Positions 17,102 to 26,461 of a DNA stretch of 64,000 nucleotides are shown here, piece after piece. The position numbers and the translations under genes were made by a program. Each line of letters opens with the position of its first letter. Within the stretch, counting starts at the first letter, position 1. Source of the stretch: Sphingosinicella sp. (lineage in GTDB: Bacteria > Pseudomonadota > Alphaproteobacteria > Sphingomonadales > Sphingomonadaceae); NCBI RefSeq assembly GCF_013911755.1, contig NZ_JACESP010000007.1:62001-126000 (forward strand). The letters are read 5' to 3'. The notes under the pieces are model-generated. The model searched no databases. It was not told the origin of the DNA and worked only from the letters and a program-made list of their open reading frames with translations.

Positions 17102-17261
17102 CGGGATTCGGGGGCGGAACGGTTAAATTTGCTGACCAAGCGTCTGGCCGTTCATTGAAGCGACAGGATCGGCCCCCTAAATTGTCATCAGTCGGCTGGT
17201 GTTCGGGATTTGCCCCCTGTTGCCCGGACCCGCCGCCGACTTGCGTGACGAGCGCAAAAAG

Positions 17262-17316
17262 GGCCCCCGTCTTCACCCCGAAGGCGGGGGCCTACGCATT
17301 TCTGAGCCTTTGCGTA
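17262..17316. repeat. Two tandem inverted repeats after lolA
   Basis: A 13-base stem GGCCCCCGTCTTC (17262-17274) pairs with GAAGGCGGGGGCC (17280-17292) with one G-T mismatch around a 5-base loop. It is directly followed by a second palindrome CTACGCA ... TGCGTAG (about 17292-17317). On the minus strand the first hairpin is followed by CTTTTT and would work as an intrinsic terminator in that direction; on the plus strand it lacks a T run. It may be a REP-type element or a barrier between lolA and xth. Confidence 0.55.
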
Positions 17317-17344
17317 GACGCCCGGCCTTGCTAAGCCGCTCGCC

Positions 17345-18136
17345 ATGTCCCGTCTCAAGATCGCCAGCTGGAATATCAACTCCGTCCGCATCCGCCTGCC
17401 CATCATCGCGCAGCTGGTGAAGGACGAATCGCCCGACATCATCTGCCTGCAGGAAACCAAGGCGCAGAACACGGATTTCCCGCTCGCCGCGATCCAGCGC
17501 ATGGGCTACCCGCACGTGATCCTGAACGGCCAGCGGATGCACCACGGCGTCGCCATCCTTTCAAAGCAGCCGCTTGTGGAGGAGCGCCGGTTCGACTGGC
17601 AGGACAATGGCGAGGCACGGCACATCGGCGTGCGGCTGCCAAATGGCATCCTCCTTGAAAACGTCTACGTGCCCGCGGGCGGTGACATTCCCGACCGCAC
17701 GCTGAACCCGAAGTTCGGACAGAAGCTGGATTTCGTGCAGCGCATGACGCGCTGGTCCGAGACGCTACGCGACCCGACGATCATCCTCGGCGATTTCAAC
17801 ATCGCGCCGCTCGAATGCGACGTGTGGAGCCACAAGGCGCTGCTCGATGTCGTCAGCCACACGCCAATCGAAGTGGACGCGCTCACCGGCCTGATGCAGA
17901 GCCACGACTGGGTCGACGTCGCGCGCACGCTCGTGCCCTCGCCGCAGCGGCTCTACACATGGTGGAGCTATCGCAACAAGGACCACACGGTGAACGACCG
18001 CGGGCGGCGGCTCGACCATGTGTGGGTGTCACCCGCGATGAAGGAAACGCTCGCGGGCTTCCGCGTTCTGGAACCCGCGCGGAGCTGGGAAAAGCCTTCC
18101 GACCACATTCCGCTCATCGCCGAGTTCGCGCTTTGA
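17345..18136 (+). CDS. xth: Exodeoxyribonuclease III (AP endonuclease)
   Basis: 263 residues, normal length. The enzyme cuts DNA at abasic sites and removes 3' blocking groups in base-excision repair. Motifs: KIASWNINSVR at the N-terminus, IICLQETK (metal-binding Glu), GDFNIAP with catalytic Asp and Asn, and RLDHVWVS and SDHIPLIAEF at the C-terminus (catalytic Asp-His pair). The ribA start codon overlaps its stop, making the first of two coupled junctions. Confidence 0.95.
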   Translation: MSRLKIASWNINSVRIRLPIIAQLVKDESPDIICLQETKAQNTDFPLAAIQRMGYPHVILNGQRMHHGVAILSKQPLVEERRFDWQDNGEARHIGVRLPNGILLENVYVPAGGDIPDRTLNPKFGQKLDFVQRMTRWSETLRDPTIILGDFNIAPLECDVWSHKALLDVVSHTPIEVDALTGLMQSHDWVDVARTLVPSPQRLYTWWSYRNKDHTVNDRGRRLDHVWVSPAMKETLAGFRVLEPARSWEKPSDHIPLIAEFAL

Positions 18137-19182
18137 GCAGCGCCGAACGCGCGATCGATGCCCTGCGGCGCGGTCACCCCGTGCGGGTGACCGACGGCGA
18201 CGCAGCGATCGCTGTGCTCGCCATCGAGCTCGCCGATCCCGAATCGCTCGCGGCGTTCGAAGGCAGCGCGCGCGCGAATGTGCTGCTGACGGACAAGCGC
18301 GCGGCCTTCCTCGGCCTCGGCAATCAGCTTGCGGCGGCGGGGATGCAGGCGGTGCAGATCGAGCGCACGCCGTGGCTCGATCTCGATACGGCGCGCGCCG
18401 TCGCCGACCCCGTGCTTGATCTTGCAACGCCGCTGAAAGGCCCGTTCCGGAGCACACCGCTCGGTGGCGACGATCGCGCTGCGCGCGCGGCGCTCAGCCT
18501 CGCCAAGCACGCCGGGCTGCTGCCCGCGCTGTTCGTGATCAAGGGCGGCGCGGCGGATGACGTCGTCACTGCGGCGGACATCGAACACTTCGCGGAAACC
18601 GGCGCGCTAAAGCTCGTGAGCCGTGCGCGCCTGCCCATCAAGGTGCACGAGAAGACCGAGATCGTCGCCTTTCGCCTGCCGGGCGGGCCAGAGCATCTCG
18701 CGCTGCTGATCGGCGACCCCTACGGCACTACGCCGCTCGTGCGTCTGCACAGCTCGTGCCTCACCGGCGACCTGCTGGGTTCGCTGAAGTGCGATTGCGG
18801 AGACCAGCTCCACGCCGCGCTACACGCGATCGCCGACTCCGGCGGCGGCATCCTGCTCTACCTGCAGCAGGAGGGGCGCGGCATCGGCCTCATCAACAAG
18901 CTGCGCGCCTATGCGCTGCAGGATCAAGGCTTCGACACGGTCGACGCCAACCTCCGGCTCGGCTTCGAGATCGACGAGCGCGAATTCGCGCTCGCGGCGA
19001 ACATGCTGAAATCACTCGGCTTCGGTACCATCCGCCTGCTAACCAACAACCCCGCGAAGGTCGCCGGACTGGAAGCCGAAGGCATCGCCGTTGCCGAGCG
19101 GTTGCCGCTCAAGGCCGGCGAGGGCGCACACAACGAGGCGTATCTGCGCACCAAGCGCGACCGCACCGGGCACATGCTGTGA
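18133..19182 (+). CDS. ribA: GTP cyclohydrolase II
   Basis: 349 residues from TTG 18133, which overlaps the xth stop. It converts GTP to the first committed riboflavin intermediate. The C-terminal half holds the zinc cysteines 209, 220 and 222 (LHSSCLTGDLLGSLKCDCGDQ in pieces), the catalytic region LQQEGRGIGLINKLRAYALQD and LTNNPAKV. The N-terminal 150 residues (RVTDGDAAIAVLA) are a degenerate extra domain, as in many sphingomonad RibA proteins, lacking a functional DHBP synthase site. No FMN riboswitch precedes it, because there is no gap to xth. Confidence 0.92.
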   Translation: MSSAERAIDALRRGHPVRVTDGDAAIAVLAIELADPESLAAFEGSARANVLLTDKRAAFLGLGNQLAAAGMQAVQIERTPWLDLDTARAVADPVLDLATPLKGPFRSTPLGGDDRAARAALSLAKHAGLLPALFVIKGGAADDVVTAADIEHFAETGALKLVSRARLPIKVHEKTEIVAFRLPGGPEHLALLIGDPYGTTPLVRLHSSCLTGDLLGSLKCDCGDQLHAALHAIADSGGGILLYLQQEGRGIGLINKLRAYALQDQGFDTVDANLRLGFEIDEREFALAANMLKSLGFGTIRLLTNNPAKVAGLEAEGIAVAERLPLKAGEGAHNEAYLRTKRDRTGHML

Positions 19183-19682
19183 ACGCCGTCCGCGTCACCA
19201 CCGCTGCGCGCACGCTGACCGCGTTCGGTGAGACCGTGCCATGCCTGATCGGCAAAGCGGGCGCGACGGACGCGGCGACGAAGCGCGAAGGTGACGCCAT
19301 GACGCCGCGCGGCACATACGCCATTCGCGCGTTGCTGGCGCGCCCCGACAAGCTCGCTGCGCCGAACACGCGGCTGCCGTGGCGCTGGCTGCACCCCAGC
19401 GACGGTTGGTCCGACGATGTACGCGACCCCGCATACAACCGGCCGGTGCGGCATCCGCATCCGTTCTCGGCGGAGCACCTGTGGCGTGAGGACGGGCTTT
19501 ACGACCTCATCGTCGTCATCGGCCACAACGACTCGCCGCCGGTGCCGGGCATGGGCAGTGCGATCTTTCTACATTGCACGGCGGCGAAGGACTTCACGCA
19601 GGGCTGCGTGGCAATTCCGCGCGAAACGCTGCTTGCGATCGTGGAGCGGCTTGCGCAGGGCGACGTGATCGAAATCGTCTGA
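19179..19682 (+). CDS. L,D-transpeptidase (YkuD) family protein
   Basis: 167 residues from GTG 19179, overlapping the ribA stop. The YkuD catalytic motif is present as HCTAAKDFTQGCVAI, with His 132 and Cys 143, preceded by GHNDSPPVPGMGSAIF. Such enzymes cross-link peptidoglycan by 3-3 bonds, link proteins to it or trim it. Unusually for an extracytoplasmic enzyme, no signal peptide or membrane segment can be seen at the N-terminus, even when upstream codons are considered; export might use another route, or the substrate may be met elsewhere. Confidence 0.85.
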   Translation: MNAVRVTTAARTLTAFGETVPCLIGKAGATDAATKREGDAMTPRGTYAIRALLARPDKLAAPNTRLPWRWLHPSDGWSDDVRDPAYNRPVRHPHPFSAEHLWREDGLYDLIVVIGHNDSPPVPGMGSAIFLHCTAAKDFTQGCVAIPRETLLAIVERLAQGDVIEIV

Positions 19683-19691
19683 GGCGCTTGC

Positions 19692-20738
19692 CTACGAAAG
19701 ATCCCGACGTTTCACACCGCTGAAGCCAAGGATGAAATCGGGGCCGAAGGCGCTCGACGGCGTGTGGAAACCAGGCGCGACCTCGCCGCCGTGGACGCGG
19801 CGGGCAATCTCGACGGCAGTGAGTGCCGTGAGCGTGTAGCCTTCGGGGGTTTCGAGCTGGCTGACCGCGCGGTTTCCTTCGGCATCCGCCGCGTGGCCGA
19901 CGAGCACGCTGCGGCCCCGGCCGCGCGCCTCGGCATCGGGGCCGGGCGGCATCCGGTCTATCGCGCGGCCCGCAAGCCAGCGGCCCGGCGCGCTGGCGAT
20001 CAGTGCCCTGAGCAGGCGCGGCATCCCGAGCGCGCGTTCGAGCGGTGGGCTTGTTTCGAAGAAAACGCGGATGTCGGGGATGCCGGTGGAATGCCACGCG
20101 GTCGAGACATCGCCCCAGCTGACGCCGACGGTGGGTTTGAGGCCGCCCCCGAAATCGGCGGTGCCGCGCGGCACTTCGGAAAGCTCGACGATGACGCCTC
20201 CCTCCCGCACGCGCGTGCCCGCCGCCATGCCTTCCAGCATCGTGCGCGTCGTCCCCCGGCTCGCCTCGTTGAGGCCGCCGATGACGAGGTCGAGCGAGAC
20301 CGCACCGGGCAGACGGCGCTTCAGGTGCGCAGCAAGGCAATCCGACGGCACGACGTCAAACCCCGCCCCGGAGAGCACGGTGATGCCCGCCGCTTTCGCC
20401 GCGGTATCGCGCGCGGCGAGTGCCTCGAACACGTCGATCTCGCCCGTGATGTCGATGTAATGCGCGCACGCCGCGAGGCAGGCCGCCAGCATCGGCGCCG
20501 ACGTACGCGAGAACGGCCCGGCAAGATGGAGCACCGTGCCGATGCTCGAAAGTTCGCCAGAAACATCGCCGTTGAGATCGAAGACGCGCGACGGTAGCCC
20601 GGTTTCGGCGGCGAGCGCTTCGACCGCCTGACGATTGCGGCCTGCCAGAACCGGCTTCAATCCGCGTGCGAGCGCGCGTTCCACCACCAGGCGGCCCGTG
20701 TAGCCGTTTGCACCGTAGATGAGGATGTCGCCGCCCAT
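19692..20738 (-). CDS. Saccharopine dehydrogenase-like / trans-acting enoyl reductase family protein
   Basis: 348 residues from ATG 20738 (the frame opens further upstream, without family sequence). The N-terminal Rossmann motif DILIYGANGYTGRLVV binds NAD(P), and the middle contains HYIDITGEIDVFEAL and LSGAGFDVVPSDCLA, characteristic of the YOR/saccharopine-dehydrogenase-like group. Members include mycobacterial trans-acting enoyl reductases acting on lipids; the substrate here is unknown. It follows yggS on the same strand with only 10 bases between, so the two are probably co-transcribed. Confidence 0.85.
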   Translation of the reverse strand: MGGDILIYGANGYTGRLVVERALARGLKPVLAGRNRQAVEALAAETGLPSRVFDLNGDVSGELSSIGTVLHLAGPFSRTSAPMLAACLAACAHYIDITGEIDVFEALAARDTAAKAAGITVLSGAGFDVVPSDCLAAHLKRRLPGAVSLDLVIGGLNEASRGTTRTMLEGMAAGTRVREGGVIVELSEVPRGTADFGGGLKPTVGVSWGDVSTAWHSTGIPDIRVFFETSPPLERALGMPRLLRALIASAPGRWLAGRAIDRMPPGPDAEARGRGRSVLVGHAADAEGNRAVSQLETPEGYTLTALTAVEIARRVHGGEVAPGFHTPSSAFGPDFILGFSGVKRRDLS

Positions 20739-20748
20739 GTCGGGCAGA

Positions 20749-21411
20749 CTAATGCGTTTCGCGCGTTCCGAACAGCGCCGAACCGACACGCACATGCGTG
20801 GCGCCAAGTTCCACGGCCGTTTCGAAATCCGAAGACATGCCCATGCTGAGCCCAGTGAGGCCGTGCTGCTGCGCAAGCTTGGCGAGAAGCGCGAAATAAG
20901 GAGCCGGCTCCTTATCGGCAGGCGGTACGCACATCAGCCCGGCGAGCGGGATGTCCGCTGCGCGCGCTTCCTCCAGAAGCGTGGGGAGACCGTCGATGGC
21001 GACGCCGCCCTTCTGTGCTTCGTCCCCAACGTTCACCTGAACGAAGCAGAGCACGCGGCGCCCGGACGCGGCCATCGCCTTCGCGAGCGCGGCGACGAGC
21101 GAAGGCCGGTCGAGCGAATGGATGACGTCAAACAATGCAACGGCCTCGGCTGCCTTGTTGGACTGGAGCTGACCGACGAGATGCAGTTCGACGCCCGGAA
21201 ACGCATCGCGGAGCGCTGGCCACTTCGCCGCGGCTTCCTGCACGCGGTTCTCGCCGAAGACGCGCTGGCCTGCTTCGAGCAGGGGCCGGATATCCTCGGC
21301 ACCGAAGGTCTTGGAGACGGCGACGAGCGTTACATCCGGTTTTCGGCCCGCGATCTTCGCGGCCTTTTCGATACGGGCATGAATGTCGGCGAGTGTCTCG
21401 GCAGCGGTCAT
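20749..21411 (-). CDS. yggS: PLP homeostasis protein, YggS family
   Basis: 220 residues from ATG 21411; upstream codons add no family sequence. YggS/PLPBP binds pyridoxal phosphate without enzymatic activity and keeps the PLP pool and amino-acid metabolism balanced. Motifs: VTLVAVSKTF (PLP lysine), FGENRVQEA, ELHLVGQLQSNKA (usual HFIGxLQxNK), and the C-terminal LSMGMSSDFETAVELGATHVRVGSALFG read in two parts. The start is 22 bases from the divergent thiE-like gene. Confidence 0.93.
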   Translation of the reverse strand: MTAAETLADIHARIEKAAKIAGRKPDVTLVAVSKTFGAEDIRPLLEAGQRVFGENRVQEAAAKWPALRDAFPGVELHLVGQLQSNKAAEAVALFDVIHSLDRPSLVAALAKAMAASGRRVLCFVQVNVGDEAQKGGVAIDGLPTLLEEARAADIPLAGLMCVPPADKEPAPYFALLAKLAQQHGLTGLSMGMSSDFETAVELGATHVRVGSALFGTRETH

Positions 21412-21433
21412 GCGCTTCCCTATAGAGAGGGCG

Positions 21434-21979
21434 ATGCGACGCCGCCACTCTCGCCAGAAGCCGCTGCCTGAAACCTGGCTGTTCACCGACCCCCGCATGG
21501 GGGAGGCGCTGTGGGACGCGATTCGCCGCCTGCCGCGCGGCAGCGGCATCGTGCTACGGCACTACGGCGCAGCCGATCGCGCGGGGGTTGCCCAGCGCGC
21601 GGCAAAGCTCGCGCGGCGATACGGGCACATGCTGGTGGTGGCCGGCAACGCCCGGCTCGCGCGAGCCGTGGGGGCGGCCGGCGTGCATATGCCGGACGGC
21701 GGGCGGCCGACGCGTGACGTCATAACGGCAGCGTCACATGATCGTCCCGGGTTGGTGCGGGCGCAGCGCGCAGGCGCTAAGCTCGTATTCCTCTCGCCCG
21801 TATTCCCAACCCGCTCGCATCCGGCTGCGCGGGCGCTCGGCGCGGTGCGGTTCGGGCTGACGGCACGTGGAGCGGGTATCGCCGTTGCAGCGCTCGGCGG
21901 CATGAACCGCAAGCGCTATGTGCGGATGCTTGCGCTGGGCGCGGAGGCTTGGGGCGCGATCGACGCCTGGAATAGCTGA
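21434..21979 (+). CDS. Thiamine phosphate synthase-like protein
   Basis: 181 residues from ATG 21434 with GAGAGG upstream. The fold is a TIM barrel: AGVHMPDGG, SHDRPGLVRAQRAGAKLVFLSPVFPTRSHP and VAALGGMNRKRY match the ThiE/TenI family, where the SPVFPT loop binds the phosphate. The sequence is short and Arg-rich, closer to TenI-like or divergent ThiE proteins than to E. coli ThiE, so enzymatic activity is uncertain. There is no TPP riboswitch, since only 22 bases separate it from yggS. Confidence 0.75.
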   Translation: MRRRHSRQKPLPETWLFTDPRMGEALWDAIRRLPRGSGIVLRHYGAADRAGVAQRAAKLARRYGHMLVVAGNARLARAVGAAGVHMPDGGRPTRDVITAASHDRPGLVRAQRAGAKLVFLSPVFPTRSHPAARALGAVRFGLTARGAGIAVAALGGMNRKRYVRMLALGAEAWGAIDAWNS

Positions 21980-22023
21980 GGCTTACCGTTGGCAGCCCAG
22001 ACCGGGCGAAACCAGAGTCGATA

Positions 22024-22809
22024 CTAGAAGCTGAAGGACGTGCCCAGATAAACCGCGCCGGCTTCACCATCGGTGCCGAGGCGTTCGCCGCTACGCAGCA
22101 GGTAGCGGCCCGAGGGATCCGGCTCGGACATCTGATAGCGCACGCCGCCGATGACCGAGAGGCGCGGGTTCAGCGCATAGGCACCGCCGAGTTCGACCGT
22201 GTAGCGCTTGTCGAGACTGAGCGGGTTCACCCAGCCGTCGGCATCGCGTTCGGCATTCAGCTGAAGCGCGGTCTTCCAGCGGCTTCCGCGATAGGAGAGG
22301 CCAAGGTCGATGCCTTCGCGCTCGTCGCTGAGCACACTGGCGATCTTGCTGTAGCCGCCGGTGAGCGCGAAGCCACGGAGCGCCACGGAAACGTCGAAGT
22401 TGTAAGCCGTCGCCGCTTCGGTTTCGGCCGGACGCGCGGTTTCCGGCGCGGCTGCGCGGACGACGCGCGATGTGACGCCGAGCGCCAGCGCCTTGTTATC
22501 ACGGCTCTTGCCCGAGGGCGTGAAGCGGAACGTGCGTTCCTGCGAGGCACCAGCAACACCGGCACGGCGGGCGTTGTCGAGCATCGGCGGCGTGAAAGAA
22601 CCGAGCGTTTCAGCTTTCAGCGGCGTCACCACACCGGCGGTCGTCGTGAGCTTGCGCTTGGTGTCCGAAAGCTTCGCGGCAGCGGCCTTGTCGGCGGCGA
22701 CCTTCTCGATCGGCTTCTTCGAAGAGGCGGCGGCGGGAAGCGCGCACAGCATCAGGCCCGCGGAAACCGCGACCAGTGCTTTCGCTGCGTATGTCCCAAC
22801 CTGATTCAT
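22024..22809 (-). CDS. Hypothetical exported, possibly outer-membrane beta-barrel protein
   Basis: 261 residues from ATG 22809, with a signal peptide (KALVAVSAGLMLCALPAAAS). The mature N-terminal 100 residues are Lys/Ala-rich and probably disordered; the second half has alternating strands (FDVSVALRGFALTGGYSKIAS, YTVELGGAYALNPRLSVIGGVRY, ending in YLGTSFSF) with a C-terminal Phe, typical of porin-like barrels. About eight strands could be drawn. No known family was recognised. Function may be structural or a small porin. Confidence 0.65.
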   Translation of the reverse strand: MNQVGTYAAKALVAVSAGLMLCALPAAASSKKPIEKVAADKAAAAKLSDTKRKLTTTAGVVTPLKAETLGSFTPPMLDNARRAGVAGASQERTFRFTPSGKSRDNKALALGVTSRVVRAAAPETARPAETEAATAYNFDVSVALRGFALTGGYSKIASVLSDEREGIDLGLSYRGSRWKTALQLNAERDADGWVNPLSLDKRYTVELGGAYALNPRLSVIGGVRYQMSEPDPSGRYLLRSGERLGTDGEAGAVYLGTSFSF

Positions 22810-23032
22810 AACCCCCGTGCTTCTGTCGCGTCCCTGTGACAACTACGTGACAGAACTACAGTTTCCTCCGCACGAATCCGAGTCCGAATCGCTCGTTTGG
22901 CGGCGACCGACCGGGTTCGTTCGAACCTGTTGCAACATCTCAACAGCCAATGCAACGCGAAGAGGGGCTATGCGCCCCCGAAAGCGCTGCCTATAACGGC
23001 CGCCGAGCAAGCCTGATGGAGCGGAAATCCAC

Positions 23033-23467
23033 GTGAAGACGAGTGTACGCATTACGGGTCTGGCGATCGCGCTGGCCCTGCTCGCCGCCTGCGGGGGCAA
23101 GAAGGACGCGCCGCGCGCCGACCTTGCCGCCGCGACGACGACCACGATCGGCGTTAATTCTTACCTGTGGCGGGCAAGCCTTGAAACACTGGCGTTCATG
23201 CCGATGGCGCAGGTCGATTCGAACGGCGGCGTCATCGTGACCGACTGGTACGCCAATCCGCAGGCCCCCGGCGAACGCGTGAAGGTGACCGTCTATATCC
23301 TCGACCGCGAGTTGCGCGCCGATGCGCTGCGCGTCGCCGCCGTCCGCCAGCAGCAGCAGGGCGGCAACTGGATCGACGCCCCGGTGCGCGCCGGCACCGT
23401 GCAGAAGCTCGAGGAAACCATCCTCGCCCGCGCCCGCGACATGCGCAGGGCCGTGTATCAAGGCTAA
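23033..23467 (+). CDS. DUF3576 family lipoprotein
   Basis: 144 residues from GTG 23033. A lipoprotein signal peptide ends in LLAAC (Cys 20). The mature part has IGVNSYLWRASLETLAFMPMAQVDSNGG in two blocks and a DWY motif, characteristic of DUF3576, a family found in alphaproteobacteria and usually placed, as here, directly before leuS and lptE. Neighbourhood suggests an outer-membrane biogenesis role; this is inference. The leuS start follows 6 bases after the stop. Confidence 0.85.
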   Translation: MKTSVRITGLAIALALLAACGGKKDAPRADLAAATTTTIGVNSYLWRASLETLAFMPMAQVDSNGGVIVTDWYANPQAPGERVKVTVYILDRELRADALRVAAVRQQQQGGNWIDAPVRAGTVQKLEETILARARDMRRAVYQG

Positions 23468-23473
23468 AGGCCG

Positions 23474-25969
23474 ATGACGCGATTCAACCCCGCGGTCGCC
23501 GACGGCCGCTGGCAACGCATTTGGGACGAGCGCCAGGCCTTCGCGGCGGACAGCGCGTCTGAAAAGCCCAAGACCTTCGTGCTGGAGATGTTCCCCTATC
23601 CTTCGGGGCGTCTGCACATGGGGCACGTGCGCAATTACACGATGGGCGATGTGATCGCCCGGTTCCGCCGCGCGCGCGGTTTCGAGGTGCTGCACCCGAT
23701 GGGCTGGGACGCCTTCGGAATGCCCGCCGAGAACGCCGCCTTCGAGAAAAAGACACACCCGGAAAGCTGGACGCGGCAGAACATCGCGGCGATGCGCGAG
23801 CAGTTCCGGAGCCTCGGCTTCGCGCTCGACTGGAGCCGCGAGTTCGCGACTTGCGACGCTGAGTATTACGGCCACGAACAAGCGCTGTTTCTGAAGATGT
23901 TCGAGGCGGGCCTCGTCTACCGCAAGGAAAGCTACGTCAACTGGGACCCGGTCGACATGACCGTGCTCGCCAACGAGCAGGTGATCGACGGCAAGGGCTG
24001 GCGCTCGGGCGCGCCCGTTGAGCGCCGCCTGCTGAGCCAGTGGTTCCTGAAGATCACGGCGTTTGCCGACGATCTGCTCGACGGGCTTTCGGGCCTTGAT
24101 CAGTGGCCGGACAAAGTGCGGCTAATGCAGGAAAACTGGATCGGTCGCAGCCGGGGCCTGAAGTTCCGCTTCGCCATCGAAGGCCGCGATGATGGCCTTG
24201 ACGTGTTCACGACGCGGCCCGACACGCTGTTCGGCGCGAGCTTTGCCGCCATCGCTGCCGACCATCCGCTCGCAGCCGAGCTTGCCGCAAATAATCCCGG
24301 GCTTGCCGCTTTCATCGCGGAGTGCCGCAAGACGGGCACGTCTGCGGAGGCGATCGAGACCGCCGAGAAGAAGGGCTACGACACGGGGCTCCGTGTCGTG
24401 CATCCGCTCGACCCGACCTGGACGCTGCCAATCTTCGCGGCGAACTTCGTGCTGATGGAATACGGGACCGGCGCCATTTTCGGCTGCCCGGCGCACGACC
24501 AGCGCGACCTTGATTTCGCGCGCAAGTATCAGCTGCCGGTAACGCGCGTCGTCGGCGATGCCGAGGAGCCGATCGGGGACGAGGCCTATGTCGGGCCGGG
24601 GCGTCTGGTGAACTCGGGCTTCCTCACCGGCATGGAGGTCGATGATGCCATTGCTGCCGTGATCGCACGTGCGGAGGCAGAGGGTTGGGGAGAGGGGACA
24701 ACGCAGTTCCGCCTTCGCGACTGGGGCGTTTCGCGCCAGCGTTACTGGGGCACACCGATCCCGGTGATACACTGCGGGGACTGCGGCGTGGTGCCGGTGC
24801 CGGAGAACCAGCTGCCGGTACGCCTGCCTGCCGACGTGACCTTCGAGACGCCGGGCAATCCGCTGGAGCATCACCCGACGTGGAAGAACGCCGATTGTCC
24901 CAAGTGCGGTAAGCCGGCACGGCGCGAGACCGATACGCTTGATACGTTCGCGGATTCGAGCTGGTATTTCATCCGCTTCGCCAGCCAGCCCAAGGACAAG
25001 GCCTTCGACCGTGCCGAAGCCGAAAGCTGGCTGCCCGTCGACCAATATATCGGCGGTGTCGAGCACGCGATCCTTCACCTGCTCTACGCGCGCTTCTGGA
25101 CTCGGGCGCTGAAGGCGTGCGGGCTCATTGACCTTGAGGAGCCGTTCAAGCAGTTGTTCACGCAGGGAATGGTGACGCACGAGACGTACCGCGCCGCCGA
25201 CGGCCGCTGGCTGTTGCCGAGCGAGGTCGAGCGGCGGGACGGCGATGTATTCGAAGTAGGCGGCGGGGCGGTGACTGTCGGCCGCGTCGAGAAGATGTCT
25301 AAATCGAAGAAGAACACGGTCGATCCCTCGCCGATCCTCGACCAGTACGGCGCCGATGCGGTGCGCTGGTTCGTCCTGTCGGATTCGCCGGCGGAGCGCG
25401 ACCTGCAGTGGACCGAGGCTGGCATCGAAGGCGCGTGGCGCTTCGTGCAGCGCGTGTGGCGGCTGGTGAACGAAGTGAAGGATGATGCGGGCGGTGAGGA
25501 CGAGGCGCTGACGCGCGCTGCGCACATCGCCATCGACGGGATCACCGCGGACATCGAGGCGCTGCGCTTCAACAAGGCCGTCGCCAAGAGCTACGAACTT
25601 GCCGCCGCGATCGAGAAGGCCCCGGCGTCGTCGGCGCGCCGCCACGCCGTGAAAATGCTCGTGCAGCTGATCTCGCCCGCAATGCCGCACCTTGCCGAAG
25701 AGGCGTGGGAAGTGCTGGGCGAGGCGGGCCTTGCCGTGGACGCGGCGTGGCCGGAAGCCGACCCCGCGATGCTGGCGCAGGACACGGTGACGATCGCCAT
25801 TCAGGTGAACGGCAAGCTGCGCGACGAAGTGGAAGCCGCGAAGGGCGCGACGCGCGAGGACATGGAAGCACTGGTCTTGACCCGCGAGAAGGTGCAGCGT
25901 GCGCTGGATGGCAAGACCCCGCGCAAGGTGATCGTGGTGCCCGACCGGCTCGTGAATATCGTCGCATGA
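23474..25969 (+). CDS. leuS: Leucyl-tRNA synthetase
   Basis: 831 residues, a normal bacterial length. Charges tRNA-Leu with leucine. The class I signatures are HMGH (48-51) and KMSKS (607-611). The editing CP1 domain occupies roughly residues 220-410, with the zinc-like [11 protein letters not shown] segment after it. The C-terminal anticodon and UNE-L regions end with [18 protein letters not shown]. It shares a 4-base ATGA junction with lptE. Confidence 0.97.
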   Translation: MTRFNPAVADGRWQRIWDERQAFAADSASEKPKTFVLEMFPYPSGRLHMGHVRNYTMGDVIARFRRARGFEVLHPMGWDAFGMPAENAAFEKKTHPESWTRQNIAAMREQFRSLGFALDWSREFATCDAEYYGHEQALFLKMFEAGLVYRKESYVNWDPVDMTVLANEQVIDGKGWRSGAPVERRLLSQWFLKITAFADDLLDGLSGLDQWPDKVRLMQENWIGRSRGLKFRFAIEGRDDGLDVFTTRPDTLFGASFAAIAADHPLAAELAANNPGLAAFIAECRKTGTSAEAIETAEKKGYDTGLRVVHPLDPTWTLPIFAANFVLMEYGTGAIFGCPAHDQRDLDFARKYQLPVTRVVGDAEEPIGDEAYVGPGRLVNSGFLTGMEVDDAIAAVIARAEAEGWGEGTTQFRLRDWGVSRQRYWGTPIPVIHCGDCGVVPVPENQLPVRLPADVTFETPGNPLEHHPTWKNADCPKCGKPARRETDTLDTFADSSWYFIRFASQPKDKAFDRAEAESWLPVDQYIGGVEHAILHLLYARFWTRALKACGLIDLEEPFKQLFTQGMVTHETYRAADGRWLLPSEVERRDGDVFEVGGGAVTVGRVEKMSKSKKNTVDPSPILDQYGADAVRWFVLSDSPAERDLQWTEAGIEGAWRFVQRVWRLVNEVKDDAGGEDEALTRAAHIAIDGITADIEALRFNKAVAKSYELAAAIEKAPASSARRHAVKMLVQLISPAMPHLAEEAWEVLGEAGLAVDAAWPEADPAMLAQDTVTIAIQVNGKLRDEVEAAKGATREDMEALVLTREKVQRALDGKTPRKVIVVPDRLVNIVA

Positions 25970-26454
25970 AACGCGCCGCTGCCCTGCTGCTCGTGCTGAT
26001 GGCGGGCTGCGGACTGCAACCGGTCTATTCGGGCGGCAGCCAGGGGCCGGCCGCGACGATCCTCACGGGGATCGACGTGCCGGTGATCCCGGAAAAATCG
26101 GGCTATCTGGTCCGGCAGGCGCTGCTCGACCGCCTGCCCGACGCGAGCGGCGAGCGCCGCTACAAGCTGATCGTGAAACTGGACGACAGCATCAGCGGTT
26201 TCGGTGTGCGCGGCGACGATTCGATCTCGCGCGAGCGGCGCCAGCTGCGCGCGCGCTGGCAGCTGGTGGAAGACGCAAGCGGCGCCGTGCTGATCGATGC
26301 CGCCGCGCGGTCCGACGCGGGCATCGACATCGTGAGTTCCGAATATGCTGTTATCGCGGCGGAAAACGCCGCGCTCGAACGGCTTTCCGAAGAGATCGCC
26401 CAGCAGATCATCGCGCGCGTCGCGCTGTTCGCGCGCAGCGAAGCGACGCGGTGA
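25966..26454 (+). CDS. lptE: LPS assembly lipoprotein LptE
   Basis: 162 residues starting at ATG 25966, overlapping the leuS stop. A lipobox VLMAGC (Cys 15) is followed by GLQPVYSGG, typical of LptE (RlpB). LptE is the lipoprotein plug of the LptD barrel that inserts lipopolysaccharide or, in sphingomonads, possibly related glycolipids such as glycosphingolipids into the outer membrane. The leuS-lptE-holA order is conserved across many proteobacteria and supports the assignment. Confidence 0.9.
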   Translation: MKRAAALLLVLMAGCGLQPVYSGGSQGPAATILTGIDVPVIPEKSGYLVRQALLDRLPDASGERRYKLIVKLDDSISGFGVRGDDSISRERRQLRARWQLVEDASGAVLIDAAARSDAGIDIVSSEYAVIAAENAALERLSEEIAQQIIARVALFARSEATR

Positions 26455-26461
26455 AGGCGGC

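Noticed and set aside
18100-18133. FMN riboswitch before ribA
   Set aside because: ribA begins inside the xth stop codon; no leader exists.
21412-21433. TPP riboswitch before the thiE-like gene
   Set aside because: Only 22 bases separate the divergent starts, so there is no room for one.
24122-25690. Open frame of about 520 codons on the minus strand
   Set aside because: Antisense to leuS; Arg/His-rich without family features.
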